Assembly: GCA_964587525.1 (NCBI GenBank)
Contig: CAZPLZ010000116.1
Location: forward strand, 1 to 10,576
From: CAZPLZ01 sp964587525
GTDB lineage: Bacteria; Oederibacteriota; CAKKQC01
DNA length: 10,576 bases
Direction of reading: 5' to 3'
Below are positions 1 through 7,489 of the stretch, piece by piece. The notes beneath the pieces were generated by a model. It did no database searches and was not told where the DNA came from. It saw only the letters and a program-made list of their open reading frames with translations. How positions within the stretch are numbered: position 1 is the first letter of the stretch; each line of letters begins with the position of its first letter. A program made the position numbers and the translations under genes.

Positions 1-47
1 CTTCTCCCTCTCCCCCCAAAGGGGGGAGAGGGTAGGGAGAGGGGGGC
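1..47 (+). repeat. C/G-rich hairpin element, copy 1 (with G-tract tail)
   Basis: Perfect 12-bp inverted repeat, CCCTCTCCCCCC at 6-17 and GGGGGGAGAGGG at 21-32, with an AAA loop, followed by TA-GGG-AGA-GGGGGG to position 46. The right arm plus tail (21-46) has four runs of three or more G with loops of 2-3 nt, a canonical quadruplex pattern. It is nearly identical to the copy at 10429-10469, differing in the loop and the AGA/TGT spacer. It lies inside the open frame of the partial gene on the minus strand. Confidence 0.88.
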
Positions 48-962
48 AAGCCGTGCGGCTTCCTGGGGGCGCCATGACAGGCCGGTGGTCGGCGAGCCCA
101 GTATCGCCGCCCCTTCGTTGCACAGCGTCCCTTGAAGCGTGTACGGGGTCCCGGCCGCGGCGCGCAGACTTGGCGGAGGCATGTGCAGCACGGGATGCGC
201 CGGGTGGCGAATGAGCGTTGGGCGGCTCGCGATGGTTTCGTCCCCTCCGGTTGCCAGAAACTGTACCTCGCCTGGCTGCACAGCCTGAAATCTCCAGTTC
301 ACGCTCACGGCTTGCCTGGGAGGCAGAAACAATCTCCCTCCTCGCACCACCTCAAGTGGATCGATCGGGAACCGGTGTTGCGGTTTTACGATCAGTCGGG
401 ACCTATGGATGCCCTCTCCGCCGAGGTACTCCATCTTCGCCCGAGGGAGAGGAAACGTCACGGTGAATGGCTCCTCGTTCTTCAGCACGAGCGTGAGAAA
501 CAGCTCGTCGCCAGGGGCCACGGCGCGGGGAAACACGCGTACTTCGCGTAAGATGGAAAGGGCCTTGAGAGACACCGGTTCCGACGTCGCTTCGACGCTG
601 TACACGTTGTCCAGATCGCAGGCTAATTGAGACGCATGCAGGGTGAAGGTGACCTCTCCAGGAGCCACAGCTTCGTACACCCAGCGGCCCGTGGTTCTCC
701 CGGTCCCTTCGCAAGTAAAGGCTGGGTGTGCCTGCTCCGTGATAAGTTTGACTGCAGCAGCGGGCTTTGGCTTAAGCGTGACCTCGAAGGCAGCCGCGCC
801 CGCTTCTAGATCATCCTCAAGCACCACGTTTACCGTGATGGTCTGGCCCAAATACGCCTCACGGGGAAACACGGTGAACTCGCCGTCGGGGATGCGAAGC
901 GCCTGCGCCTCGCTGAAGGCAAGCATAACCCCCAGAACCAAGACCGCATGCGCTGCCAGCAT
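1..962 (-). CDS. Secreted Ig-like beta-sandwich protein, partial (3' end beyond the left edge)
   Basis: The minus strand is open from an ATG at 962-960 to the window edge (320 visible codons, no stop), so the C-terminus is missing. The first 21 residues form a clear Sec signal peptide: a hydrophobic core (AVLVLGVMLAF) ending in AQA before LRIP. The mature part is beta-rich and reads like repeated Ig/CARDB-type domains: a first unit around residues 25-130 (VFPREAYLGQTITVNVVLEDD) and a second around 135-235 (VFPRAVAPGDELFLTLVLKN), sharing the VFPR-E/A-x-x-x-G-x-x-(I/F) opening. A third may follow with APGEVQF-like strands. Several Cys (TCEG, ACDL, LCNEG) could form disulfides. No SD precedes the ATG. 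The in-frame ATG at 926 would remove most of the signal peptide, so 962 is preferred. At the left edge the frame reads straight through a palindromic element (APLSLPSPPFGGRGR). Specific function unknown; likely surface or periplasmic. Confidence 0.72.
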   Translation of the reverse strand, partial: MLAAHAVLVLGVMLAFSEAQALRIPDGEFTVFPREAYLGQTITVNVVLEDDLEAGAAAFEVTLKPKPAAAVKLITEQAHPAFTCEGTGRTTGRWVYEAVAPGEVTFTLHASQLACDLDNVYSVEATSEPVSLKALSILREVRVFPRAVAPGDELFLTLVLKNEEPFTVTFPLPRAKMEYLGGEGIHRSRLIVKPQHRFPIDPLEVVRGGRLFLPPRQAVSVNWRFQAVQPGEVQFLATGGDETIASRPTLIRHPAHPVLHMPPPSLRAAAGTPYTLQGTLCNEGAAILGSPTTGLSWRPQEAARLAPLSLPSPPFGGRGR

Positions 963-983
963 TCAAATGGCATTATAAGGGTA
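963..983. promoter_or_regulatory. Possible divergent promoter with a shared TTATAA core
   Basis: The short gap between the two divergent genes contains TATAAT on the minus strand (977-972), 9 nt from the ATG at 962, and overlapping TATAAG on the plus strand (974-979), 4 nt from the GTG at 984. If these are -10 boxes, the minus transcript would begin almost at its start codon, as leaderless mRNAs do. No convincing -35 hexamer is seen at 16-18 nt spacing in either direction, so this is a weak call. Confidence 0.25.
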
Positions 984-2738
984 GTGGAAACCACATCATT
1001 GCGGTCAGTCTGGGAAGCGGCCCGCCATAGCCGTGGGCGGGTAATTCTGTTTGCTCTTGCCTCGGGTATCGTTGCTGCTCTCTGGATCGGGGTAAACGCC
1101 TCAAAGCCGTTTCACATTGATGATCCGCTGTTCATCTACTGGGCTCGGACCATCTCACCGCTGCCCGGGGAGGTGCCGCAAGCGTATGTCAATTGGGAGG
1201 ACTTCCACGAGCCGCTCCTCAACCAGGTGCACCCCAAAGGTCCAGGCTGGAGCCTGCTGCTCACATGGACGCGACGGTGGTGGGGGGACGATGAGGTTCG
1301 TAACCACTGGTTGCAGTGGCCGTTCGCCACCATGTTCCTCTTAGGCGCCGCGATCCTGGCTGGCCGGTTCGGCGCGCCCCCCTGGCCGACGCTCCTCCTG
1401 TGCGCTTCCAGCCCCCTCTTTCTGCTCCCGGCGACCAGCGTGATGGCTGACACCGCGTGCCTGGGGCCGGCCGTTCTGGGCTTCGCCCTGTGGCTGGGGG
1501 CTCCCTCGCTGCCCAGGCAGATCGCGGCCGGCCTGCTCATCGCGCTGGCAGGCCAGATGAAACAGACCGTGTTTCCTTTGCTTCCCCTCCTCTTCCTGGA
1601 ACCGTCCGGCCGTATTCTCCGAAGTCCAATGAGGCTGGCCATTGCAGCCGGGACGTGTCTCCTGGCCTGTTACCATCCTGACCTTCCGCCGCCGAAGCCC
1701 ACCGGCGGCACCATCCTTGACCACCTCCTGTTCATCTTCACCTGGTCATGGGGCCGGGGAGGCTTTCTGGCCCCCAAAGCCGGTTATGCCCTGGCCAGTT
1801 TCGCGGCGGTCGCGATCTTTCCGGCTGCATTTTTCATCGCTGCCTTCATCAAAAGGCCCTTGGCGCAGCCGTTTGCTCGCCTCAAGGCATTCCTTGTCGC
1901 TGCATTGCTCGTTATGATCTTATCTGCCTGGAAATTCTGGCAAACCGTGTATTTTGCCAGGGGTTCTTTCCCTGCGGTTCCCGGAGACCTCAACGCCCTC
2001 TGGTTTTACCTATCCATCACGGTTTTCCTCGCCTGGGGTCTAATTTCCCTCTCCCCCCTCCAGGGGGAGAGGGGAGGGAGAGGGGGAGAGGAGCGCTGGC
2101 TTTTGATCTGGATGCTACTGGTCTTCGCGGGAAATTTGCTGGGCACGCCGTTCCCGGCCGCCCGCTTTCTTCAATTTTCCCTGCCGGCGCTAGCTATCCT
2201 TTTGGTGCTTGATCTTAAAAAGCATCTTCAGCCCCCCGCTCAACGCTTAAGCCTCGGGGTGGTGCTCGCCGGCAACCTCTGGCTCAGCCTCAGCCTGGCA
2301 CACAACGATGTTTCCTTCGCCCGCTTTGCGAGGGAATCAGCCCGGCGTGGCGCGGGGGAGGCCGCCGCCCGCAACCTCCCGCTCTGGACCACCGGCCAGT
2401 GGGGGTTGCGCTTCTACGTCGAACAACAGGGTGGCTCTGTCCTGGGCGAATTCACCGAGTCTTTGAAGGACGGAGCCTTTCTACTCGCCCCCGAACTTAC
2501 TGACCACCGGTTCCTGCCGGGGCATCTTAAAGTGCGGGTGAGATCCGAGCAAATCTGGGAAGGCCCGTCTCCGGCGGGCTTACGTCGCCTGCTGCCAGCG
2601 CGGCCCATCCCACCCCGGCGCACCTCCGCCTCGTTCCATGGCGGGCACGTCTGGTTACCCTATGCGTTTGCGACTGGCCCCGTTGAGACGATTCGTGCTA
2701 AGGAGATTGCCCCCCTTCCTGTTCCCTCTCCCCTTTAG
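984..2738 (+). CDS. Multi-pass membrane glycosyltransferase, GT-C/GT39-like
   Basis: A polytopic membrane protein of about 584 residues with roughly 10 hydrophobic segments. The first lies near residues 20-37 (VILFALASGIVAALWIGV), followed by a loop with HIDDPLFIYWARTI (acidic pair D46-D47) and HPKGPGW. This layout, one N-terminal TM then an extracytoplasmic loop with an acidic pair, is that of GT-C enzymes such as PMT/ArnT, which move sugars from polyprenyl-phosphate donors to lipid or protein acceptors outside the membrane. The substrate cannot be told. The last ~150 residues are more soluble. The GTG at 984 is chosen because the only upstream ATG, at 948, would overlap the divergent gene's signal-peptide codons; TTG 999 is also possible, and no start has a well-spaced SD. 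Residues 355-370 (SLSPLQGERGGRGGEE) are encoded by a palindromic element between two TM segments. The last codons and the stop come from another copy and overlap the convergent gene by 4 nt. Confidence 0.72.
   Translation: METTSLRSVWEAARHSRGRVILFALASGIVAALWIGVNASKPFHIDDPLFIYWARTISPLPGEVPQAYVNWEDFHEPLLNQVHPKGPGWSLLLTWTRRWWGDDEVRNHWLQWPFATMFLLGAAILAGRFGAPPWPTLLLCASSPLFLLPATSVMADTACLGPAVLGFALWLGAPSLPRQIAAGLLIALAGQMKQTVFPLLPLLFLEPSGRILRSPMRLAIAAGTCLLACYHPDLPPPKPTGGTILDHLLFIFTWSWGRGGFLAPKAGYALASFAAVAIFPAAFFIAAFIKRPLAQPFARLKAFLVAALLVMILSAWKFWQTVYFARGSFPAVPGDLNALWFYLSITVFLAWGLISLSPLQGERGGRGGEERWLLIWMLLVFAGNLLGTPFPAARFLQFSLPALAILLVLDLKKHLQPPAQRLSLGVVLAGNLWLSLSLAHNDVSFARFARESARRGAGEAAARNLPLWTTGQWGLRFYVEQQGGSVLGEFTESLKDGAFLLAPELTDHRFLPGHLKVRVRSEQIWEGPSPAGLRRLLPARPIPPRRTSASFHGGHVWLPYAFATGPVETIRAKEIAPLPVPSPL
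2045..2090 (+). repeat. C/G-rich hairpin element, copy 2, in frame inside a membrane-protein gene
   Basis: 11-bp perfect stem, CCCTCTCCCCC at 2047-2057 and GGGGGAGAGGG at 2063-2073, loop CTCCA, then A-GGG-AGA-GGGGG to 2086. Four G-tracts (2063-2086) fit a quadruplex pattern. The copy is read through as LSPLQGERGGRGG in the plus-strand glycosyltransferase, in a loop between FYLSITVFLAWGLI and WLLIWMLLVFAG. It is the only copy whose G-rich strand is also the sense strand of its gene. Confidence 0.88.
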
Positions 2739-2747
2739 GGGAGAGGG
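2724..2747. repeat. C/G-rich hairpin element, copy 3 (stem only), at a convergent gene junction
   Basis: Perfect 10-bp stem, CCCTCTCCCC at 2724-2733 and GGGGAGAGGG at 2738-2747, with the loop TTTA. The G-tract tail of other copies is absent. The loop and first stem base hold TAG (2736-2738), the stop of the plus-strand gene, and TTA (2735-2737), the complement of the TAA stop of the minus-strand gene. A stem here could block both converging transcripts, but no U-tract follows on either strand, so it is not a standard intrinsic terminator. Confidence 0.85.
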
Positions 2748-5020
2748 GCCTCACGCTTCGCGATTCGATCCAGGCGGTCATGCAGCATGGCGCAGTTGGG
2801 AAAGGATGCCAGCTTGGTGCGGTAGAACGCCTCCGCAGCCTTAAGATCACCCTCCCGCCAGGCGTGATCTCCGGTCAGCACCAGCGCCTCCGCTCCAGGC
2901 AGAAACGGCAGCGGTTGGGAGATCTCAGCCCTCTCCTCCTCCACGAACTCGAACACACATGAAAACATATACCGCTGGGTGCCTGCTCCCTTCCGCAACA
3001 GGGCCACAGACGCATAGCGCCTTAAGAAATTCTGCATCAGCTCCAGCGTCCGGGCCTGATGGCGAAACGTGTACAGGTCCTCCTGGTCCTTCTGGGTGAG
3101 TATTTCCGGCCACCGCGTGGAGTACAGCATATGCGTCCATCCGCGCTGCCGGAGCTTTTTTCTTAAATCCGCGGCGTCGTGCGACTGCGCCGCCAGCCGC
3201 CACAGCCATGGATCGCTTCCATTTTCGTAGTCCACGTGGACCCGGCCGCTCAGGTAATAGCTCGTGTCGTCGCCGTACACGTACACGGTCCCGCGGTCCG
3301 GGTATCGCCGTTCCAGCTCTTTCCGAATGGGATAGTGAACGCCGGTGGGCGGCAGATGGGTGAGGTAATACGGCTTCGAGATGATGCCGAGCGCGACATC
3401 CCGCGGTCCCCATCGGTACGTCCCGGCCACGAGGCTGACCAGCGCTTGGTAGAAGACCAGAAACGCGAGCAGGTTTCTCAAGATCAGGCCGGTGGCTGGG
3501 GGGAGCGCGACCAGTGTCCCGATAAAGGCCGCGGTCCAGAGCCCGCACAGCCCCATGATGTAGTGAGGCGAGGTGGCCCCCCAGAAGAGAAACCACGTCC
3601 CGGCACTTCCGGCGCAGAACAGCAACAGCCGCCTAACATTAACCGGCATGCGGCTGAAGTAGACCACCGCGGCGAGGAGCAGGCAGGGGATCGCCGGTCC
3701 CGGATGCTCCCAGAACCCTCCGTGCGCCCCGGCGAAAATGTTGGGAAACGACATCAAGAAATTGAGCAGGACGGCTGGCTCGGCCAGCCACTGCTCATAG
3801 GACCGGGTGGTGAATTCGTAGTACTTCGCAAGGGCGATTCGCGACGACGCATCCATGGTCTGGAATCCAAGTTTCGCCATAAGCGGTGAGAGCGGATCCC
3901 CCGTCCAGATCCAGCGGAGGATGCCAAAGGGCACGGAAGGCAGCGCCAGCCAAGCCAAATTTTTCACCCGCAACTCTCTTCTGACAGCCTCCCACGCATA
4001 GCCGGCGCTCTGGCTTGCCACCATCAAGGCAATGCCAGCCAGCCCGATGATTGCCGTGTACTTGGCCATGAAGGCGAGACCAAGCATGATGAGGCCCTCG
4101 CGTAACCGCCGGCGCAGAAGCGAAGTTGAGGCTAGCAGGACCGCCTCCACGGCAAGCAGCACGTAGAGTGCCGAGCAGTGTTCCACAAAGACCGACGCCG
4201 TGATCAAGATCAGGCCCGGCGCGCTGACCGAAAGCCCCATCAGCAAACTTCTCGCCCATGGCGGCAGCCCAATGATCCCTGCGATGCGCCAGAGCGCTGC
4301 CAGGCTGAGAAGCATATACACAAAATTGACAGCTTTCGCCCACAATTCTCCCTGGAGTGCAAGGGCGGCGCCGTAGAGCATGTGCGGCAGTCCCATATAC
4401 GACCAGAAAAAATAACGCTCAACAAACACGTACTTGTGTTCCAGCAGAAAACGTTTTGGGAAAAACAGATGGTACCGCATCGCATCCTGGAAAACTTCCG
4501 GAGCAAGGATCACCAGCAGCGTGACCCATCCGAGCAGGCCCGCCGGTAGCACGAAGACGAGGTGCCGCCACTCCGGTGAAATCCTCACGTGCCGGAGGCG
4601 AGTGGACAGGCTGATGGCTCCAGCGGCTGCCACTGGCCCCAGCAGCAGCAGGAACAACCCCTGGTACCAGCAACCCACCAGCCCCAGGCCCAGCAGCGGC
4701 ATGCTGAGCGCGGCCCACCCCAGCGGGATCAACCGGCCGAGCCCCACCTCGCCGAGCCTTAAGAAACCGGCCGCAAGACGCCCCGGCCAGTACCCCGCCG
4801 CCAGACTGAGCGCGACGCCAGCGGCGAAGGTCAACAGCAGGATGAAAAACCTGAAGGGGTCGGGAGGGCCACTCGCACCAAAAAAAGGCAGCGCCCACTT
4901 GATGATCCCGGGACGGATCCACTTGGCGAGTTCCGCGACATACCAAAACAGGAACACGCTCGCCCACAAAAGCACGCAGCGCTTCCAGAAGACTTCTTTA
5001 TCTAGCACGCGCCCTATCAT
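2735..5020 (-). CDS. Large GT-C-type membrane protein with soluble C-terminal tail, probable glycosyltransferase
   Basis: 761 residues with about 12 hydrophobic segments through residue ~540, then a soluble region. After several TM helices a loop carries APEVFQDAMRYHLFFPKRFL (D179, YHL at 183-185). This matches the pattern (acidic residue followed by YHL and P) of bacterial polytopic GT39/ArnT-like proteins, whose acidic loop residue is catalytic, so transfer from a polyprenyl-phosphate sugar is inferred. The C-terminal part has a conserved-looking VYVYGDDTSYYLSGR and, near residues 710-755, a helical pair with TPR character (GDHAWREGDLKAAEAFYRTKLASFP). The start at ATG 5020 follows GAGAGGG at a short spacing. 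The last residues, APLP, and the stop are encoded by the palindromic element shared with the convergent gene. It lies 79 nt downstream of the exported propeller gene, with an element copy in that gap. Acceptor unknown. Confidence 0.75.
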   Translation of the reverse strand: MIGRVLDKEVFWKRCVLLWASVFLFWYVAELAKWIRPGIIKWALPFFGASGPPDPFRFFILLLTFAAGVALSLAAGYWPGRLAAGFLRLGEVGLGRLIPLGWAALSMPLLGLGLVGCWYQGLFLLLLGPVAAAGAISLSTRLRHVRISPEWRHLVFVLPAGLLGWVTLLVILAPEVFQDAMRYHLFFPKRFLLEHKYVFVERYFFWSYMGLPHMLYGAALALQGELWAKAVNFVYMLLSLAALWRIAGIIGLPPWARSLLMGLSVSAPGLILITASVFVEHCSALYVLLAVEAVLLASTSLLRRRLREGLIMLGLAFMAKYTAIIGLAGIALMVASQSAGYAWEAVRRELRVKNLAWLALPSVPFGILRWIWTGDPLSPLMAKLGFQTMDASSRIALAKYYEFTTRSYEQWLAEPAVLLNFLMSFPNIFAGAHGGFWEHPGPAIPCLLLAAVVYFSRMPVNVRRLLLFCAGSAGTWFLFWGATSPHYIMGLCGLWTAAFIGTLVALPPATGLILRNLLAFLVFYQALVSLVAGTYRWGPRDVALGIISKPYYLTHLPPTGVHYPIRKELERRYPDRGTVYVYGDDTSYYLSGRVHVDYENGSDPWLWRLAAQSHDAADLRKKLRQRGWTHMLYSTRWPEILTQKDQEDLYTFRHQARTLELMQNFLRRYASVALLRKGAGTQRYMFSCVFEFVEEERAEISQPLPFLPGAEALVLTGDHAWREGDLKAAEAFYRTKLASFPNCAMLHDRLDRIAKREAPLP

Positions 5021-5051
5021 ATCCCTCTCTTTGGAGGTGAGAGTCTTTTCA

Positions 5052-5097
5052 TTTTCCCCTCTCCCCCCTTGGGGGGAGAGGGGAGGGTGAGGGGGGT
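5052..5097 (+). repeat. C/G-rich hairpin element, copy 4, intergenic
   Basis: Longest stem of the set: 13 bp perfect, CCCCTCTCCCCCC at 5056-5068 and GGGGGGAGAGGGG at 5071-5083, with only TT between the written arms (a real loop would open the innermost pairs). The tail A-GGG-TGA-GGGGGG runs to 5096 and completes a four-G-tract pattern (5071-5096). It fills most of the 79-nt gap between the stop of the exported propeller gene and the start of the membrane glycosyltransferase gene. In the direction of transcription no U-tract follows, so attenuation or mRNA-end protection is more plausible than simple termination. Confidence 0.88.
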
Positions 5098-5099
5098 CG

Positions 5100-7467
5100 T
5101 TATTTCCTAATCAGCGCGAGACGCCCGGTCACTGGGGGCTTGCCGGGCTCCTGGAAGATGATCTTGTAGAGATAGATGCCGGTAGCCACGTCCTGTCCGG
5201 CTTCGTTCTTGCCATCCCAGCGTGCCTGAGAGCCGCTCGTCGCGGGGTCGAAGGTCACGTTCAAGGTGCGGACACGCTCGTACGCGAGTGTGTACAGCTC
5301 CACGCCGCTGCCCTCCGGCAGGTTCTTAAATTTGGCCACGCCGCCCATCGCTTTCGCGGGATTAAACGGGTTCGGAAATACCTTGATGGCCCCAAGCGGC
5401 GGCGGCAGGTTGAGGGGAGGTTGGACCCCTGGGCTTGGCCCGATGGGAGCCGTCACGGGAGCGGCGAGGTTTTCACTGCTGGGAATCCCCATGATGTTGC
5501 CGGCCCGGTCCGTCGCGTACACGAACCCATTCGAGATGCACACACCTCCGGCATCATCTAGATTGGAACCCAGGGAATAGCCCCCAAAACCTGTTTCCCT
5601 CAGATAACAAATGTTGCGGATGGGATCGAAATCAAAGCCAGTGACGCCGGAGCAGGAGCTACCCATAAAACCAGGGATAACGTTCATGAAGATTCCACCG
5701 AGCCTTGTTCCACCGTCGAGAAATTCACCAGCCTCGGCATTCACCCTTAAATTGAAGTTGAATGTACTGAAATTATTGGTGAACGTCATGTCCGGCAAAG
5801 ACATGATCATCAAACACGAGGTATTTGAATCGCAACACTCACGCTGGGTGTGGGACTTCACGACCAGGAACTGGTTCCGGTACACCGCTGGTGGGGAGGT
5901 GACCGCACAGGGGCGATAGATGTTGCCCCCGTTTGGATCATTGTCCCAATCCAAGTAGTGCCAGAGTATATTGGACTGCTCGTGCGCAGGGCCATTCTGG
6001 ATGTCAAACTTATGCACCCGGCCGTCGCTGCCACCGAAGTAAGCAAAGTTGCCCTCGCTGTCCACCGCTGGGCCGTGGAGCTGGACGTTGGCCCGTTCCT
6101 GCGGCCTATTGAAGGGCCGGGGCTGGTACTGGAGCTGCTCGGATTGCCAGAGAGGATTGCCATTGAAGTCCACCGCGTAGACAAAGCCTGCGTCCGTACC
6201 AAAGATGATCACATCCTCCAAAACGACCGGGTGAGGGAGAATCCGGCCGGTGCACGTGAACGGTGACCATGGCTGCGGGGTGGCGGCGTCCGGCTGCTGC
6301 CGGCCATCTGCTTGACNNNNNNNNNNGACATGGGAGCTGCTGCCTGACGTCCGAGGTGTCAAATGCGAATAGGACATTTTCGGAAAAGTCCGTGCTCGAT
6401 GCCCCGACCGCGAGCATAGATCCGCGCATCACCGGCGAGGTCGTGGGGGTGAAATATTTCAGCGTCTGACCGGAAAAAAAGAACCCGCAGAAGCCTGTCT
6501 GGAGCTGCGCCACCCAGAAAACGGACGTGGCGGCGTCCGCGAATACAGCGGTGACGGCGCCAGGGATGCCGGGGGTGAAGGAGCAACAGGAGGCAGCAGA
6601 GGGGTTGTCGGCGGTGGCGAGGAAGAGCAAGTCAACGTTGAAGAGCAAGTTACGGTCCAGTGCTACAGGCTGGGAGAGACCTCCGTTTAAGGGTGTCTCA
6701 TCAAGCTGGAACCTGCTAACGGAGCAGACTGTTCTTTGAAACGGCTGTCCACCGTTAAAGACATTGGCAAACATCAGGTGACTGTACAAGCGTGAGCAGA
6801 ATGGTGAACCGCCAAACATCCAAAAGATGCCGGTTGTCACAGGCGGCTCTTCGGCCACTAGCTCAAGCGGCCTCATGATCGGAGGACCTGCGTACCTGAG
6901 CGGCGTATCGCCAAAAGATCGGAAAATCGACCGACCACAGGGGAAACCTGAGTACACTGACCCGTTGCCCGTGTCCCGGCAGCCGCCAGGTTCCAGACTA
7001 ATCGAGGCGAAGAAGGAACAGAAACCAGAACCACCAAGGGGAGGATAACAGGGGAATCCGGCGTGGACGATGGTAAAGAGGCCCAGTTCAGTGGACACCG
7101 CCATGATGCCGTGCGGCCCTAGCGCTTTGGTTGAGGGAAGATGGATGGTGGCCGGTGCGCCATAAATCGGCGTGTCGATGTTTTCTCGCCAAGCGCTTGG
7201 AAACAAGGGGGCTCCAGAGGGTGGTGGACCTCCTGTTGATATAACGGCCGGCCGGTATGGGGCATTGGTGAATTCGGCGTCATACAGGCCAAGGTTGGCC
7301 GGGCCACCGCCTCGTTGCGGCCATTCCTGCGTTTCCCATTGAACCGCTTGAAGAGGTCCGGCGACCGTGGGCACATCTACTAACACGGTCCGGGGAGGCT
7401 CCGCGTGCGAGAGCGAGACCACAGCCATGGCGATCACGGCCAGACACACTCCCGCCAGCACTCGCAT
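5100..7467 (-). CDS. Large exported protein, beta-propeller-like with C-terminal FlgD-Ig-like domain, interrupted by an assembly gap
   Basis: One gene read in two pieces: 380 codons from ATG 7467 to 6328, then 404 codons from 6314 to the stop at 5100-5102, with 10 N (6317-6326) between. A signal peptide is clear: MRVLAGVCLAVIAMAVVSLS then HA before EPPR. The body has blade-like repeats of the PQQ/WD type, for example FGTDAGFVYAVDFNGNPLWQ, PAVDSEGNFAYFGGSDGRVH and LFAFDTSDV, suggesting a quinoprotein-like propeller, and it is rich in Cys in the first half. The last ~95 residues begin IKVFPNPFNP and end with ARWDGKNEAGQDVATGIYLYKI, matching the FlgD-Ig-like fold found at the C-terminus of many large secreted proteins. 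In FCB bacteria similar tails can be sorting signals, but no secretion machinery is seen here. It starts 22 nt after pgpA with no obvious SD. Surface or extracellular role inferred; ligand unknown. Confidence 0.75.
6317..6326. other. Run of 10 N (assembly gap)
   Basis: Ten undefined bases lie inside the exported propeller gene. The frame before the gap (codons starting at coordinates divisible by 3) and the frame after it (remainder 2) do not agree across exactly 10 bases. They do agree if the true missing length is a multiple of 3, so 10 N is probably a placeholder and not a real count, and no frameshift need be assumed. Confidence 0.97.
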
Positions 7468-7489
7468 ACGTTTTTATTTTAGCGTGCTT

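Noticed and set aside
132..978. Several ORFs of 60-139 codons on the plus strand and one on minus (403-714)
   Set aside because: They are shadows of the continuous minus-strand secreted-protein frame, which has a signal peptide and domain-like sequence; the shadows are rich in Arg/Ser/Pro and look like nothing.
2724..2747. Classical intrinsic terminators at the hairpin elements
   Set aside because: Stems are strong, but none of the five copies is followed by a U-tract in the relevant transcript, and three lie inside coding frames.
5100..5400. Type IX secretion sorting domain at the C-terminus of the propeller protein
   Set aside because: The sequence fits the FlgD-Ig-like fold better (WDGKNEAGQDVATGIYLYKI), and no type IX secretion genes are in the window; sorting is possible but not supported.
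6106..6377. Frameshift or two overlapping genes in the exported propeller protein
   Set aside because: The frame change falls exactly at the run of N; a gap of 3n bases joins both halves. The ATG at 6377 is out of frame with the real upstream protein.
7468..7489. Promoter with TAAAAT upstream of the exported propeller gene
   Set aside because: The stretch is AT-rich but only 22 nt long and no -35 box stands at a proper distance; read-through from pgpA is at least as likely.
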